Origin: Anaerolineales bacterium
GTDB lineage: Bacteria; Chloroflexota; Anaerolineae; Anaerolineales; Villigracilaceae
NCBI GenBank assembly: GCA_026928255.1
Contig: JAIXKJ010000008.1
Span: 1,031,298 to 1,095,297, forward strand
Direction of reading: 5' to 3'
Length of the DNA: 64,000 bases
Under the pieces are notes generated by a model. It did not search any database. It was given only the letters and a program-made list of their open reading frames with translations, and was not told where the DNA came from. Positions within the stretch are counted from its first letter, which is position 1. Each line of letters opens with the position of its first letter. Below, piece after piece: positions 45,299-55,075 of this stretch. The position numbers and the translations under genes are program-made.

Positions 45299-46804
45299 TT
45301 ATAAATGAAGAACTTGTTTGGCTTCGTCCCAGACCAGCGCCAGCGCCGCCAGCCCGCCGACGGTCATGCCGACCAGCGCGGAGAGGATCGCGCCGCCGGG
45401 CAGATAAAGCGCCAGCAGATAGGCGAGGACTCCGCCGACGAAGGCGGCGACAAAACCTTTGACGACCGCGCCGCCGACGCGCAAGGGTTCATGCGTGCGC
45501 CGCGAAAGCCAGCGGAAGAGAATCAACGCTTCGATTAAAAGCGCAATTTCGGCGAAGGCGATGATTGGCGCGCCGACGTCTTTGAAGAAGGTTACGCCGG
45601 CGACGCAGACGATAAAGAAAATCAGCAAGCGAATGCCGACCGAGTAAAGCGGAATCTGCGGCTCTTTGCGCGCATAAAAAGCGCGGACGGCAATCTCGTG
45701 GACGGCGTAGCCGGTCAGCGTCAGCAGGTAGGCGCGAGTCGTCCAAGTGATGAGCGCGGTGATTTGCGCGTCGAAGCCGAAAGCGCCGCGCACCAGCGGG
45801 TGAATGGTCGTCGCCATGACGGCGGCAATCGGCAACGTCAGCGCGATGAGGACGCGTAAGGCGCGTTGAATGGTCTCGCTGAATCCGCGCCAATCTTGGC
45901 GGACGGCGAACTCGGCTAAGGTCGGCAGCATGGCGGTGGCGATGGCCGTCCCTAAAAGCGTTTCGGGGACTTGCATAATCATCCAGCCGTAGGTGAGCGA
46001 GGTTACCGCGCCGACTTGGTCGAGGCGCGAGGCGAGGTTGTCGCGCGCGAGAAAAATAATCTGCACGCCGAACATGGTCGCCAGACGCGGCGCGAAAAGT
46101 TTCAGCGCTTCGAGCAAGCCGCTGTCGCGCAAATCCAGCGCGGGGACCCAACGGAAGCCGAATTTGAAGAGCGCCGGAATTTGCACGAGCAAATGCAACG
46201 CCGCGCCGATGATGACGCCGTAAACCAACCCGTGAATGCCATAACGCGGCGTGAGAAAAATTGCGCCGAAGATTTGCCCGAGGTTGTACATGCTGGGCGC
46301 GATGGCTGGCATGGTGAAATGTTGGTTGGCTTGCAAGCCGGCCATCACCAAACCGCTGACGGAAAAAATAACCGTGCCGATTAAGTTGAGGCGCATCAAC
46401 TCAGCCAGCAAGCGGCGCTGTTCCGCGCCGAAGCCGGGCGCAATGCCGAGATTGGCGTCCACAATCGGTTGGGCGAACGCGGCGATGAGAATCGCCAGCC
46501 CGCCAGTCGCAAGAAAGCCGACGTTCGCCACGCGCGAGAACAAATCCCAAGCCGCGTCGCGCCCCTGCTTGACGAGATACTCCGTCAGCAGCGGGATGAA
46601 AGCCATGCCGAGCGCGCCGCCCGAAATTAGCGCGAACAGCAAGTCGGGCAAATTGTTGGCGGCGTTGAAGGTGTCGAGCAAATGCACTTCGTCGGCGTAG
46701 AGGCGCGAGATGATTCCCGTGCGGACGAAAGCCAGAACTTTGTCCGCCAGAAAAAAAGCGGCGACGATGAGCGTATAACGCGAGACGTTGGAAAGGCGCT
46801 TCAC
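45299..46804 (-). CDS. murJ: Lipid II flippase MurJ/MviN family
   Basis: This 501-residue protein has about fourteen hydrophobic segments and the MurJ/MviN family order: FFLADKVLAFVRTGIISRLY, NNLPDLLFALISGGALGMAFIPLL, and a PAIAPSMYNLGQIFGAIFL region. MurJ flips lipid II across the membrane for peptidoglycan synthesis. The start is GTG at 46804, whose first base is the last of the preceding TAG (TAGTG overlap). A longer frame reaching 47251 lies within the upstream SDR gene and is rejected. It is part of the SDR-murJ-hemW cluster. Confidence 0.9.
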   Translation of the reverse strand: MKRLSNVSRYTLIVAAFFLADKVLAFVRTGIISRLYADEVHLLDTFNAANNLPDLLFALISGGALGMAFIPLLTEYLVKQGRDAAWDLFSRVANVGFLATGGLAILIAAFAQPIVDANLGIAPGFGAEQRRLLAELMRLNLIGTVIFSVSGLVMAGLQANQHFTMPAIAPSMYNLGQIFGAIFLTPRYGIHGLVYGVIIGAALHLLVQIPALFKFGFRWVPALDLRDSGLLEALKLFAPRLATMFGVQIIFLARDNLASRLDQVGAVTSLTYGWMIMQVPETLLGTAIATAMLPTLAEFAVRQDWRGFSETIQRALRVLIALTLPIAAVMATTIHPLVRGAFGFDAQITALITWTTRAYLLTLTGYAVHEIAVRAFYARKEPQIPLYSVGIRLLIFFIVCVAGVTFFKDVGAPIIAFAEIALLIEALILFRWLSRRTHEPLRVGGAVVKGFVAAFVGGVLAYLLALYLPGGAILSALVGMTVGGLAALALVWDEAKQVLHL

Positions 46805-47595
46805 TAAGGCAAGCCTTGAATCGCGCCGCCGTCCACGCCGAGCATCACCCCCGTAACGTAAGAGGCGGCGGGGCTGACGAGAAAAGCGGCGACCGCGCCG
46901 AACTCTTCGGGTTTGCCCAAACGCCGCAACGGAATCTGCGCCGAAATTTTGCGCGCCTCTTCCTCCGCCGACGATTGATTCTGTTTGGCGCGCGCGTTCA
47001 TCAACTCTGAAACGCGCTCGGTCGCCGTCCAGCCCGGCAAAATCGAGTTGACGCGAATGCCTTCCGCGCCGAGTTCGAGCGCCAGCGATTTGGTTAAACC
47101 GAGAGTGGCGCCGCGCACGCTGTTTGAGACCAGCAAATTGGGAATCGGCTGACGAACGGAAAACGAAGTTACCGTCAAAATGCTGGCGGCGTTTGACTTC
47201 CGCAAATGCGGCAGCGCGGCTTTTATCAAGCGGACGTGCGAAGCGAAGCACAGGTCAACGCCCTTTTGCCAAGCGGATTCGTCGAGCGAGTCAATCGAGC
47301 CGGGCGCGGGACCGCCTGAGTTGGTAACGAGGACGTCCAAACCGCCAAGCGCGGCGACGGTCTCTTCGACGAGCGCGGCGGGGACCTCGGGCAGGCTGAC
47401 GTCGCCGACGACGGCGATAACCTGCGCGCCGCTTTCGTCCGCAATTTTTTGCGCCGCCGCTTGCGCGCGTTGCGCGTCGCGCCCGTTGACCGCTACTTTG
47501 CAGCCTTCCTTCGCCAATTGCAAAGCCGCCGCAAAGCCCAAGCCCTTAGACGAACCGGCCACCAAAGCGACTTTGCCCTTAAGACCTAAATCCAT
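46804..47595 (-). CDS. Short-chain dehydrogenase-family protein lacking catalytic Tyr and Lys
   Basis: This 263-residue protein has the SDR Rossmann motif AGSSKGLG (G14, G18, G20) and NSGG near 92. The catalytic Ser is S144 (TVTSFS). At the positions of the essential Tyr and Lys stand S157 and R161 (LLVSNSVRGATLG). A divergent SDR subgroup with SNxxR has this pattern, so it may bind NAD(P) but cannot use normal SDR chemistry. The start at 47595 has AGGAGG upstream. It overlaps murJ, yet a direct cell-wall role is unproven. Confidence 0.85.
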   Translation of the reverse strand: MDLGLKGKVALVAGSSKGLGFAAALQLAKEGCKVAVNGRDAQRAQAAAQKIADESGAQVIAVVGDVSLPEVPAALVEETVAALGGLDVLVTNSGGPAPGSIDSLDESAWQKGVDLCFASHVRLIKAALPHLRKSNAASILTVTSFSVRQPIPNLLVSNSVRGATLGLTKSLALELGAEGIRVNSILPGWTATERVSELMNARAKQNQSSAEEEARKISAQIPLRRLGKPEEFGAVAAFLVSPAASYVTGVMLGVDGGAIQGLP

Positions 47596-47653
47596 AAAAA
47601 AACCTCCTGCCTGCTAATTACCGTTGCTGTCCACTGCCCACTGTTTACTGATG

Positions 47654-47935
47654 TCAAACCATCTCAATTCGGCTGTCCCACACGTCGCCGTCGGGGAAGT
47701 TGGATTCCACCCAGCGCTCCACAGCGGACAGCGCCGATTGCAAAAAGGCGGCGTCGCCGCCAATCATCGCGCAGACGATAATGGATTCGCCCCACACGTC
47801 GTGCAAATCCATTTCGGCGACGGAGAGGTTGAACTCGCGGCGCAGACGCGCCATCAACGGTTTAATGCGTCTGCGTTTTTCTTTGAGCGAGGAGCAAAGC
47901 GGCAGGCGAAGGTGAAGGGTTAATGTGGCAATCAT
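47654..47935 (-). CDS. DUF503 domain protein
   Basis: This 93-residue protein begins MIATLTLHLRLPLCSSLKEKRRRIKPLMARLRREFNLSV, the typical DUF503 start, and ends VWDSRIEMV. The fold is a ferredoxin-like alpha-beta sandwich of unknown function. The family often neighbours translation or ribosome-maturation genes (for example rbfA), but here the neighbours are folC and an SDR. It is divergent from folC with only 30 bp between the start codons. Confidence 0.9.
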   Translation of the reverse strand: MIATLTLHLRLPLCSSLKEKRRRIKPLMARLRREFNLSVAEMDLHDVWGESIIVCAMIGGDAAFLQSALSAVERWVESNFPDGDVWDSRIEMV

Positions 47936-47951
47936 TTGACGATTTTTGATT

Positions 47952-47957
47952 TACAAT
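47952..47957 (+). promoter_or_regulatory. -10 box TACAAT of folC (leaderless candidate)
   Basis: TACAAT ends 8 nt before ATG 47966 and no Shine-Dalgarno fits. A TTGACG at 47936-47941 is only 10 bp from the box, too close for a -35. The region is shared with the divergent DUF503 gene. Confidence 0.55.
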
Positions 47958-47965
47958 TCCGCGTT

Positions 47966-49303
47966 ATGAATATTGAAACTCGATACAGCCAAGCGTTGGA
48001 TTACCTTTACTCGTTCGTGGATTATAGCCTGAAACGCGCGTCTGAAATGGCGAAGGCGGATTTCAGCCTCGACCGCATGGCCGCCTTTATGGAGTTGTTG
48101 GGCAACCCGCAAAGCAACTACCCCGTCATCCATGTGGCGGGGACGAAGGGCAAAGGCTCGACCTCGGCGCTGTGCGCGTCTGCGTTGCGAGCGGCGGGCT
48201 ATCAAGTCGGCTTGTACACCTCGCCGCATTTGGAAGATTTCGTCGAGCGGATTCGCGTCAACGGCGAGCCGATTTCGCATGAAGAATTAATTGAGTTTGT
48301 GGATGAAATCAAACCGCATGTGGCGAAAGTTGAAAAACTGACCACCTTTGAGTTAACCACCGCGTTGGGTTTTTTGGCGTTTGCAAAACGCGGAGTCAAC
48401 GCGGCGGTTGTCGAAGTCGGGTTGGGCGGGCGCTTGGACGCGACCAACATCGTCCTGCCGAACGTGTCGGTCATCACTTCGTTGTCTTACGACCACACCG
48501 CCGTTTTAGGAAACACGCTGACGCAGATCGCCGCCGAAAAAGCGGGCATCGTCAAAGAGGGCGTTCCGCTCGTGTCCGCGCCGCAGAAAGAGGAAGCGCG
48601 AATCGTTTTAGAACGCATCGCCAAAGAGCGCAACAGCCGATTGATTGTCGTCGGCGCGGACGTAACGTTTGGGCGAAGCGCCTCGTCGTTGGAAGGGCAA
48701 AGCCTGTGGGTGGACGACGGCGCGCGCCTCGAATTGCAAATTCCGCTGTTGGGCAAGCATCAAGTTGAAAACGCCGCCGTCGCCTACGCCGCGCTCAAAG
48801 CCAGCCGAATTCCGATTTCCGACGAAGCCGTGCAACGCGGATTTTCGCAAACGCAATGGCGCGCGCGTTTTGAAATTGCGCGCCGCGACCCGACGCTGAT
48901 TTTTGATTCCGCGCACAACCAAGATTCGTTTGAACGCTTGAACGAAGCGCTGGACGAATATTTTCCCGACCAGAAAGTTTATCTGGTCTTCGGCGCGTCG
49001 GAAGATAAGAACGTGCCGCAGATGTTCGCGGCGCTGCAAACAAAAATAAAAAAAGTGATCGCCGTCCGCGCCGACCACCCGCGCGCGTTAGAGGCGGAGA
49101 GAATTTGCGAGTTGGCGAATCAGGCTGGGGCGGAGTCGGAGGCGGCGGATTCGGTCAAAGCGGCGCTGACGCGCGCGTTGGAACTCTCCGCAAAAGATGG
49201 TAGCATTGTCCTTTCCGCAGGTTCGATGTTCGCCACTGCGGAAGCGATGAGAGAATGGAAATTATTAAATGACTTACCCCAATTGGAACGAAGACGAGTT
49301 TGA
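47966..49303 (+). CDS. folC: Folylpolyglutamate synthase / dihydrofolate synthase
   Basis: This 445-residue Mur-ligase-like enzyme starts [24 protein letters not shown], the normal FolC opening; an upstream start at 47936 precedes the promoter. The P-loop is [13 protein letters not shown] (near 57), followed by [28 protein letters not shown] and [19 protein letters not shown]. It adds glutamates to folates, keeping the cofactor in the cell. Its last 35 nt overlap the lon start. Confidence 0.95.
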   Translation: MNIETRYSQALDYLYSFVDYSLKRASEMAKADFSLDRMAAFMELLGNPQSNYPVIHVAGTKGKGSTSALCASALRAAGYQVGLYTSPHLEDFVERIRVNGEPISHEELIEFVDEIKPHVAKVEKLTTFELTTALGFLAFAKRGVNAAVVEVGLGGRLDATNIVLPNVSVITSLSYDHTAVLGNTLTQIAAEKAGIVKEGVPLVSAPQKEEARIVLERIAKERNSRLIVVGADVTFGRSASSLEGQSLWVDDGARLELQIPLLGKHQVENAAVAYAALKASRIPISDEAVQRGFSQTQWRARFEIARRDPTLIFDSAHNQDSFERLNEALDEYFPDQKVYLVFGASEDKNVPQMFAALQTKIKKVIAVRADHPRALEAERICELANQAGAESEAADSVKAALTRALELSAKDGSIVLSAGSMFATAEAMREWKLLNDLPQLERRRV

Positions 49304-51734
49304 CGCGACTCTTTCGCAACGCACGGAAGAGTTGTACCGCATTCCGAATTTAGAGTTGAAAGCCGACGGATTAATTGAAGCGGCGGTGTTGCCGCTGCGC
49401 GATATGGTCGTTTTTCCGCGCATGGTTTCGCCGATTTTTGTCGGGCGCGAGGCGTCGTTGGCGGCGTTGGAAGAAGCTCGCGCGCGCGGACAAACCGTCA
49501 TCGCGCTGACGCAACGCGACCCGAACGTCGAAGCGCCGGGCGCGGAAGATTTTCTGCCCGTCGGCGTGGAGATGGCTGTCGGGCGCGTTTTGGACATGCC
49601 CGACGGGTCGCGTTCGGCGCTGACGCAAGGCCGCCGCCGCGTGGAAGTCGTCGAGTTTTTGCGCGTCAAACCCTATTTGCGAGTCCGCGCGCGCGTCATC
49701 CAAGAGCCGCCCGCGGCAGACCGCCCGACTCAAGCGCTGATGCGTTTGGTCTTGGATCAATTTCAACGCTGCATCGAGTTGGATCATTCCATCCCCGAAG
49801 AGGCGCACGTCTTCGCCGCCAGCATCAACGAGCCGGGCTGGCTGGCGGACATGATCGCCACGTCGCTCGGGCTGACGTATGAAGCCAAATTGCGCTTGCT
49901 GATGATCCTCGACCCCAAAACGCGGCTTAATCAATTAAACAATTTGCTCGCCGCCGAAGTGGACGTGCTGGAACTCGAAGACGAAATCCACGCGCGCGTG
50001 CAAGACGAAGTGGACAAAAATCAGCGCGAGTTTTATCTGCGCGAACAAATGCGCCAAATCCAAAGCGAGTTGGGCGAGGGCGACATCTTCACCCGCGAAG
50101 CGACAGATTTGAAAAAGCGCGTCGAGAGCGCCTCGCTGCCCGACGAAGTCCGCAAGGCGGCGATGAAAGAAGTCGAACGCATTAACCAAATGCCGCCCAT
50201 GTCGCCCGAAGTCGGCATCATCCGCGCTTATGTGGATTGGATTCTCGACCTGCCGTGGGACAACTTCACGCCCGACAACCTCGACGTGAAAAACGCGGCG
50301 AAGATTTTAGAGCGCGATCATTACGGTTTGAAAAAAGCCAAAGAGCGCATTTTGGAATACATCGCCGTGCGCTCGCTCAAACCGAAGAAAGACCGCCAGC
50401 CGATTTTGTGTTTCGTCGGTCCGCCCGGCGTGGGCAAAACCTCGCTTGGGCGCTCGATCGCCGACGCGCTCGGACGAAAGTTTGTGCGCGTCTCCTTAGG
50501 CGGCGTGCGCGACGAAGCCGAAATTCGCGGACATCGGCGCACCTACATCGGCGCGTTGCCCGGCCGCATTTTGCAAACCATGAAACGCGCAGGCACGTCC
50601 AACCCGCTTTTTGTTTTGGATGAAATTGACAAACTCTATTCCGACTTTCGCGGCGACCCCGCTTCAGCCATGTTGGAAGTTTTAGACCCCGAACAAAACT
50701 TCGCGTTTAGCGATCATTACCTCGAACTGCCGTTCGACCTGTCTAAGGTGATGTTTGTAACGACGGCGAATTCGTTGCGTTACATCCCCGAACCGCTGCT
50801 CGACCGCATGGAAGTCATCGAATTTCCCAGTTACATCGAAGAAGAAAAAATTGAAATCGCGCAGCGTTATCTCATTCCGCGCCAAATGGAAGAGAACGGC
50901 ATTGACGATTTGAACCTGACCTTTGAACTCGCCGCCTTGCAGCGCGTCATCCGCTCGTACACCGACGAAGCGGGCGTGCGCGGATTAGAACGCGAGATTG
51001 GGCGCGTCTGCCGCAAAGTGGCGCGGATGAAAGCCGAAGGCAAAAAATACCCGACGACCGTCGCCGCAGACTTAATCGAAAAATTTCTCGGTCCTCCGCA
51101 GTATTTCCTCAGCGAAGCCGAACAGGCTGACGATGTCGGCGTGGCGACGGGTTTGGCGTGGACGGAAACCGGCGGCGAAATTATGACGATGGAAATCGCC
51201 GTCGTCGAAGGCAAAGGCAACGTGCAGATGACCGGCCAAATGGGCGAGGTGATGCAAGAGTCCGCGCAGGCGGCGATGACTTACATCAAATCTCGCGCCG
51301 CCAAATTGAAAATTGACATGGAAATTTTCGAGCGCATGGACATCCACATCCACATGCCCGAAGCCGCCATCCCCAAAGACGGCCCGTCGGCGGGAATTAC
51401 GCTGGCGACGGCGATTATCTCCGCGCTGACCGGACGCCCGGTCTTCAAGCACGTCGCCATGACCGGCGAAATCACCTTGCGCGGGCGCGTGTTGCCCGTT
51501 GGCGGCGTGCGCGAAAAAGTCCTCGCCGCGCATCGCGCTGGAATCAAAACTGTGGTTCTGCCCGAAAAGAACCTCAAAGATTTAATTGACTTGCCGAAGA
51601 CGGCGAAAACCGAATTGAAAATTATCCCCGTCAAACACATGGACGAAGTGTTGGACATCGCGCTTGGCAAACAGGCGACGGTCAAACCGCCGAAGCCGAA
51701 GAAGCCCGCCAAAGACGAAGCGCAAGAAGAATAA
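49269..51734 (+). CDS. lon: ATP-dependent protease Lon
   Basis: This 821-residue protein has the LonA layout. The N-terminal substrate-binding domain runs from about residue 38 ([22 protein letters not shown]). The AAA+ module has Walker [12 protein letters not shown] near 383 and the FVLDEIDKL Walker B. The C-terminal protease has Ser in [13 protein letters not shown] (near 706) and Lys about 43 residues later. It degrades misfolded and regulatory proteins. The start overlaps folC by 35 nt, so translation may be coupled. The C-terminal tail is Lys/Pro/Glu-rich. Confidence 0.96.
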   Translation: MTYPNWNEDEFDATLSQRTEELYRIPNLELKADGLIEAAVLPLRDMVVFPRMVSPIFVGREASLAALEEARARGQTVIALTQRDPNVEAPGAEDFLPVGVEMAVGRVLDMPDGSRSALTQGRRRVEVVEFLRVKPYLRVRARVIQEPPAADRPTQALMRLVLDQFQRCIELDHSIPEEAHVFAASINEPGWLADMIATSLGLTYEAKLRLLMILDPKTRLNQLNNLLAAEVDVLELEDEIHARVQDEVDKNQREFYLREQMRQIQSELGEGDIFTREATDLKKRVESASLPDEVRKAAMKEVERINQMPPMSPEVGIIRAYVDWILDLPWDNFTPDNLDVKNAAKILERDHYGLKKAKERILEYIAVRSLKPKKDRQPILCFVGPPGVGKTSLGRSIADALGRKFVRVSLGGVRDEAEIRGHRRTYIGALPGRILQTMKRAGTSNPLFVLDEIDKLYSDFRGDPASAMLEVLDPEQNFAFSDHYLELPFDLSKVMFVTTANSLRYIPEPLLDRMEVIEFPSYIEEEKIEIAQRYLIPRQMEENGIDDLNLTFELAALQRVIRSYTDEAGVRGLEREIGRVCRKVARMKAEGKKYPTTVAADLIEKFLGPPQYFLSEAEQADDVGVATGLAWTETGGEIMTMEIAVVEGKGNVQMTGQMGEVMQESAQAAMTYIKSRAAKLKIDMEIFERMDIHIHMPEAAIPKDGPSAGITLATAIISALTGRPVFKHVAMTGEITLRGRVLPVGGVREKVLAAHRAGIKTVVLPEKNLKDLIDLPKTAKTELKIIPVKHMDEVLDIALGKQATVKPPKPKKPAKDEAQEE

Positions 51735-51748
51735 AAATGGAGATTCCT

Positions 51749-52855
51749 ATGACCTCGCCTCGCCTCGAAAAACTAAACGCCTCATTGCGCGCCGCCAATT
51801 TAGACGCCGCGATTCTCAACCCTGGCGCCACGCTGAAATATCTCTGCGGCGTGGACTTTCACCTGATGGAACGTCCGGTCGTTTTGTTCGTCGCGCCTGA
51901 ACGCGAGCCGATTTTGGTCTTGCCCGAATTGGAAACGCTGAAATTGGATTTGATTCCGTTCAAGACGCAAGGCGTCGCCTACGGCGAAAACCCCGACGAA
52001 TGGAACGCGGCGTTCGCGCAAGCGGTTCAAACGCTGAATTTAGACGGCAAGCGCATTGGCGTCGAGCCGCAGCAATTGCGTTTGCTGGAATTTCGCCGCG
52101 CGCAAGCCGCCGCCCCCAACGCAGACTTTCCCGACGCGGAAGAAGTCTTCGCCGACCTGCGCCTGCGTAAAGACGGCACGGAAATCGCGTCCATGCGCCG
52201 CGCCGTGAAAATCGCGCAAGACGCGCTCGAAGCGACTCTGCCTTTAATCAAAATTGGCATGACGGAAAAAGAACTTTCGGCGGAGTTGGTTCTGCAATTG
52301 TTGCGGCACGGCTCGGACGCGGAATTTCCCTTCGCGCCTATCGTCTCGGCGGGACCGAATTCCGCCAACCCGCACGCTTTGCCTTCCGAGCGGAAGTTGC
52401 AAAACGGCGACTTGCTGGTGATAGATTGGGGCGCAACCTACGACGGGTACATCTCTGACTTGACGCGCACTTTTGAAGTCGGCGCGGCGGACGAAGAATG
52501 CCGCAAGATTCACGAGGTCGTGCAAGCGGCGAACGCGGCGGGACGCGCCGCCGCCCAACCTGGCGTCCCCTGCGCGGACGTGGACAAAGCGGCGCGAAGC
52601 GTCATCGAAAAAGCCGGCTATGGAAAATATTTCACGCACCGCACGGGACACGGCATCGGCATGGCGGCGCACGAAGCGCCGTATATGCGCGGCGATAATG
52701 TGCAAATCCTCGAAGCGGGCATGACGTTCACCGTCGAGCCGGGCATTTATTTGGCGGGGCGCAACGGCGTGCGAATTGAAGATAATATGCTCGTTACGGA
52801 AAACGGCGCGGAAAGCCTGAGCGACCTTCCGCGAGAAATACGAAGCGTGGGATAA
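51749..52855 (+). CDS. M24-family aminopeptidase P/prolidase-like metallopeptidase
   Basis: This 368-residue protein starts at ATG 51749, preceded by GGAG; the ATG at 51737 is upstream of that site. The N-terminal creatinase-like domain (LRAANLDAAILNPGATLKYL) is followed by the pita-bread domain. The five metal ligands are visible: Asp in VIDWGA, Asp in ISDLTRTF, His in RTGHGIGM, Glu in TVEPGIY and Glu in RIEDN. It should cleave Xaa-Pro bonds in peptides, a logical partner to the peptide importers. It is 14 nt downstream of lon and may be co-transcribed. Confidence 0.92.
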   Translation: MTSPRLEKLNASLRAANLDAAILNPGATLKYLCGVDFHLMERPVVLFVAPEREPILVLPELETLKLDLIPFKTQGVAYGENPDEWNAAFAQAVQTLNLDGKRIGVEPQQLRLLEFRRAQAAAPNADFPDAEEVFADLRLRKDGTEIASMRRAVKIAQDALEATLPLIKIGMTEKELSAELVLQLLRHGSDAEFPFAPIVSAGPNSANPHALPSERKLQNGDLLVIDWGATYDGYISDLTRTFEVGAADEECRKIHEVVQAANAAGRAAAQPGVPCADVDKAARSVIEKAGYGKYFTHRTGHGIGMAAHEAPYMRGDNVQILEAGMTFTVEPGIYLAGRNGVRIEDNMLVTENGAESLSDLPREIRSVG

Positions 52856-52885
52856 AAAACAGCCGCTTTCAGCGGCTGTTTTTTT
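52855..52885. terminator. Bidirectional terminator between the M24 peptidase and ctaG-like genes
   Basis: AAAAACAGCCGCT-TTC-AGCGGCTGTTTTT is a 13-bp stem with A- and T-runs, directly at the stop of the peptidase gene and 7 nt from the convergent minus-strand gene. Confidence 0.9.
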
Positions 52886-52891
52886 GTCGCC

Positions 52892-53560
52892 TTACGGGTC
52901 GTCGCGCAAGGTCAACAAGATGGCGGCGACCATCGCCACTGTGCCGACGACCAGCATGTACGCGCCGCCGAGTTGCTGATCCGCCAGCGGCGAGCGGACT
53001 CCCGCTTCGAGCGGGGCGTAATGCGTGTAAATCAAATGCTTGGCGAGCGTGATGTAAGCCGCCAGCAAGCCGGTCGTGAACATGCCGATAGTTAGATAAA
53101 GCACGCGCCCTTCGTTGCTTTTCAAATAGCCGCCGACCGCTTTGTTGCTCATCAGCGGTCGCCAAAAAAGGACGAAGGCAAGCAGAAAAACTACATGCTC
53201 TAAGAAGTGCAGAAATTCGTCTTCGAGGGCGACGTCGTAAAGAAACGGAATGTGCCAAATCCAAATGCCGACGGCGGAGATAATCAGCGCGACGGCGGGG
53301 CGCGTCAGTTGGTCGAGCAGATTTGTAAACCAAGACGACGTTTGATTCCGATAGAGCAACGGGAGCGCGTACGCCAACAACGGCGCGCTGACCATAGTCA
53401 GAATCATGTGTTGCAGCATGTGCGCCGAGAACGAGGCGTCCACGAATTCGTCCATCGGCGGCAAGACCGCGGCGGCGAAGGTGAATATTCCCGCAATCCA
53501 CGCCGCCCATTCCCACTTCCACGAGCGGGTGTCTAATTGCTTTTGATTCAGATTCGTCAT
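52892..53560 (-). CDS. CtaG-type cytochrome oxidase assembly protein (caa3_CtaG family)
   Basis: This 222-residue protein has about six membrane segments and the caa3_CtaG pattern: HMLQHMILTMVSAPLLAYALP, WHIPFLYDVALEDEFLHFLEHVVFLLAFVLFWRPL. The conserved His residues suggest copper or heme handling. ATG 53560 (MTNLNQKQLDT) is chosen over an upstream frame that runs into subunit I. It is the last gene of the oxidase operon, 8 nt after subunit I, and probably helps build its metal centre. Confidence 0.87.
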   Translation of the reverse strand: MTNLNQKQLDTRSWKWEWAAWIAGIFTFAAAVLPPMDEFVDASFSAHMLQHMILTMVSAPLLAYALPLLYRNQTSSWFTNLLDQLTRPAVALIISAVGIWIWHIPFLYDVALEDEFLHFLEHVVFLLAFVLFWRPLMSNKAVGGYLKSNEGRVLYLTIGMFTTGLLAAYITLAKHLIYTHYAPLEAGVRSPLADQQLGGAYMLVVGTVAMVAAILLTLRDDP

Positions 53561-53568
53561 TGGATTGG

Positions 53569-55059
53569 CTACTCCAACTTGGGTGCGCCGGTGTTGCGCC
53601 ACGCGCCGCTCAGCCCGCGCATCATGTCCCAGATGATCCAAAGCAGGCTAAAAATGGTCAGAAGCACAAACGGCACGGCGATTGCGGCAAGGAGATTCCA
53701 TTCGGGCAGGTGAACCGCATAACGACGCGGGACGCTGTCCGCGCCGGAGAGGAAGAAGACCAGCAAAAAGCCCGCGCCGGCAATTCCGTAAAGCCAGGCG
53801 GCGATCTTCGTGCTTGCTTTTTCTTTGACGCCGCTCAAGTCGCTAATCAAGTAAAAGAGGTAGCCCCAAACGAAAGTGGTGACGCCGAGCAGATAGTAAG
53901 CGTGAAAATGCGCCGGCACCCAAAGCGTGTTGTGCAAGAGGTTGTTGGCGGGGATGGCGGAGTCAATCGTCCCGCCGATGCCGCCGAAGACCCAGCCCCA
54001 AAAGCCGAGCGCAATCATCACCGAAGGCACCGCCCAGCGCATTCCGCTGCGGTAGATGTAGGAGAGGTTGCCGAGAATGGTCAGCAACAAAACGGACGGC
54101 GCGATAGACCACGAAGCCACTTGACCGATAATCGCTAATCCGAGCGGTTGCGCGAAATCTTGATATAAGTGATGCGGCGGCGGGGTGAGGACGAGGATGA
54201 TGGTAAAGTTCCACGCCAGCGCCACAAATTTGGTGGTATGTCCGCCGCGTTTGGTGTAAACGGGAAGCAGCCCGTAAACCAAAGCGACGGCGATGTAAAT
54301 GGTTACGTTGGCTATCGAATGCCCGAAGAGCATGATGAAGTTCTTTGAGTACAACGGGTTGACGGATTTGAGCAGCCCCGCCGCTTCGGCGAAGAGCGGC
54401 GCGAGGACGAGGATTCCGCCGAAGACGGTTACAATGCCGATGATGGAAGTTGCCATTGCCGCCAACTCCGCCACTTCCGGCTCGTAAGGCGTCGCGTTGG
54501 ATTTGCGCGAGAAGATGACTTCCCAGGCTAAGGCGCGGCGCACCCCTCCCGCTTTGCGGCGCGTTACGTCAAAAAGGTGAACGCAGTAAATCAAAAATCC
54601 GACGCCGACGGCGAGGAAGGTAACGTACATCATCACGCCCGCCGACTTGCCCCACGTCAGACCGTGATAGGGCAGCGGGTCGAGCGCCGTCCACCCGCCG
54701 GCGTACCCGCCGATTAATACCGCGTAAAGCAAAAACGGCACGCTCAGCGAATAGATGACGTAAGCCGACCAAAGCCAGCGCGCGCTTAATTTAACCGTCT
54801 TGTTGAGGATGGCGATAATGCCGCCCATCGCCGCCATTAAGAGCGCGGCGACCATGCCCGCGCCGTGCAGCGTCATAATGCGGTAAAACCAATCGGGCGA
54901 AAGAACCCACCAGCCCGCGTGATCCAAACGCATCATTAACCCGAGAATCCCCATGATGAGGAAGATGACGAACCCAGTCAACATATAGACTAACGAAACC
55001 CGCAAAATGGGTTTATTTTCGAGTCCGTACGCGGGACTGTCTATTGAATGATCGCTCAT
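53569..55059 (-). CDS. Heme-copper oxidase superfamily subunit I without active-site Tyr (possible nitric oxide reductase)
   Basis: This 496-residue protein has twelve or so membrane segments. The low-spin heme ligand is H65 (TLHGAGM). Active-site ligands are H247 (LFGHSIAN), H296/H297 (TPPPHHLYQD) and the helix X pair H384/H386 (PAHFHAYYL). In oxygen reductases the H-P-x-V-Y motif places the cross-linked Tyr four residues after the first His; here that residue is N251. Loss of this Tyr is a mark of NO-reductase families in the superfamily (such as eNOR and sNOR), several of which keep a CuA subunit II. The next gene has an intact CuA site. It may reduce NO rather than O2; an unusual oxidase remains possible. 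Confidence 0.87.
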   Translation of the reverse strand: MSDHSIDSPAYGLENKPILRVSLVYMLTGFVIFLIMGILGLMMRLDHAGWWVLSPDWFYRIMTLHGAGMVAALLMAAMGGIIAILNKTVKLSARWLWSAYVIYSLSVPFLLYAVLIGGYAGGWTALDPLPYHGLTWGKSAGVMMYVTFLAVGVGFLIYCVHLFDVTRRKAGGVRRALAWEVIFSRKSNATPYEPEVAELAAMATSIIGIVTVFGGILVLAPLFAEAAGLLKSVNPLYSKNFIMLFGHSIANVTIYIAVALVYGLLPVYTKRGGHTTKFVALAWNFTIILVLTPPPHHLYQDFAQPLGLAIIGQVASWSIAPSVLLLTILGNLSYIYRSGMRWAVPSVMIALGFWGWVFGGIGGTIDSAIPANNLLHNTLWVPAHFHAYYLLGVTTFVWGYLFYLISDLSGVKEKASTKIAAWLYGIAGAGFLLVFFLSGADSVPRRYAVHLPEWNLLAAIAVPFVLLTIFSLLWIIWDMMRGLSGAWRNTGAPKLE

Positions 55060-55075
55060 TGCATGTTCTCCTTGA

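Noticed and set aside
46805..47251. 150-residue N-terminal extension of MurJ
   Set aside because: It lies within the SDR gene in another frame and is Arg-rich shadow; the GTG at 46804 fits the family N-terminus and the overlap.
47936..47941. TTGACG as -35 of folC
   Set aside because: It is only 10 bp from the TACAAT box.
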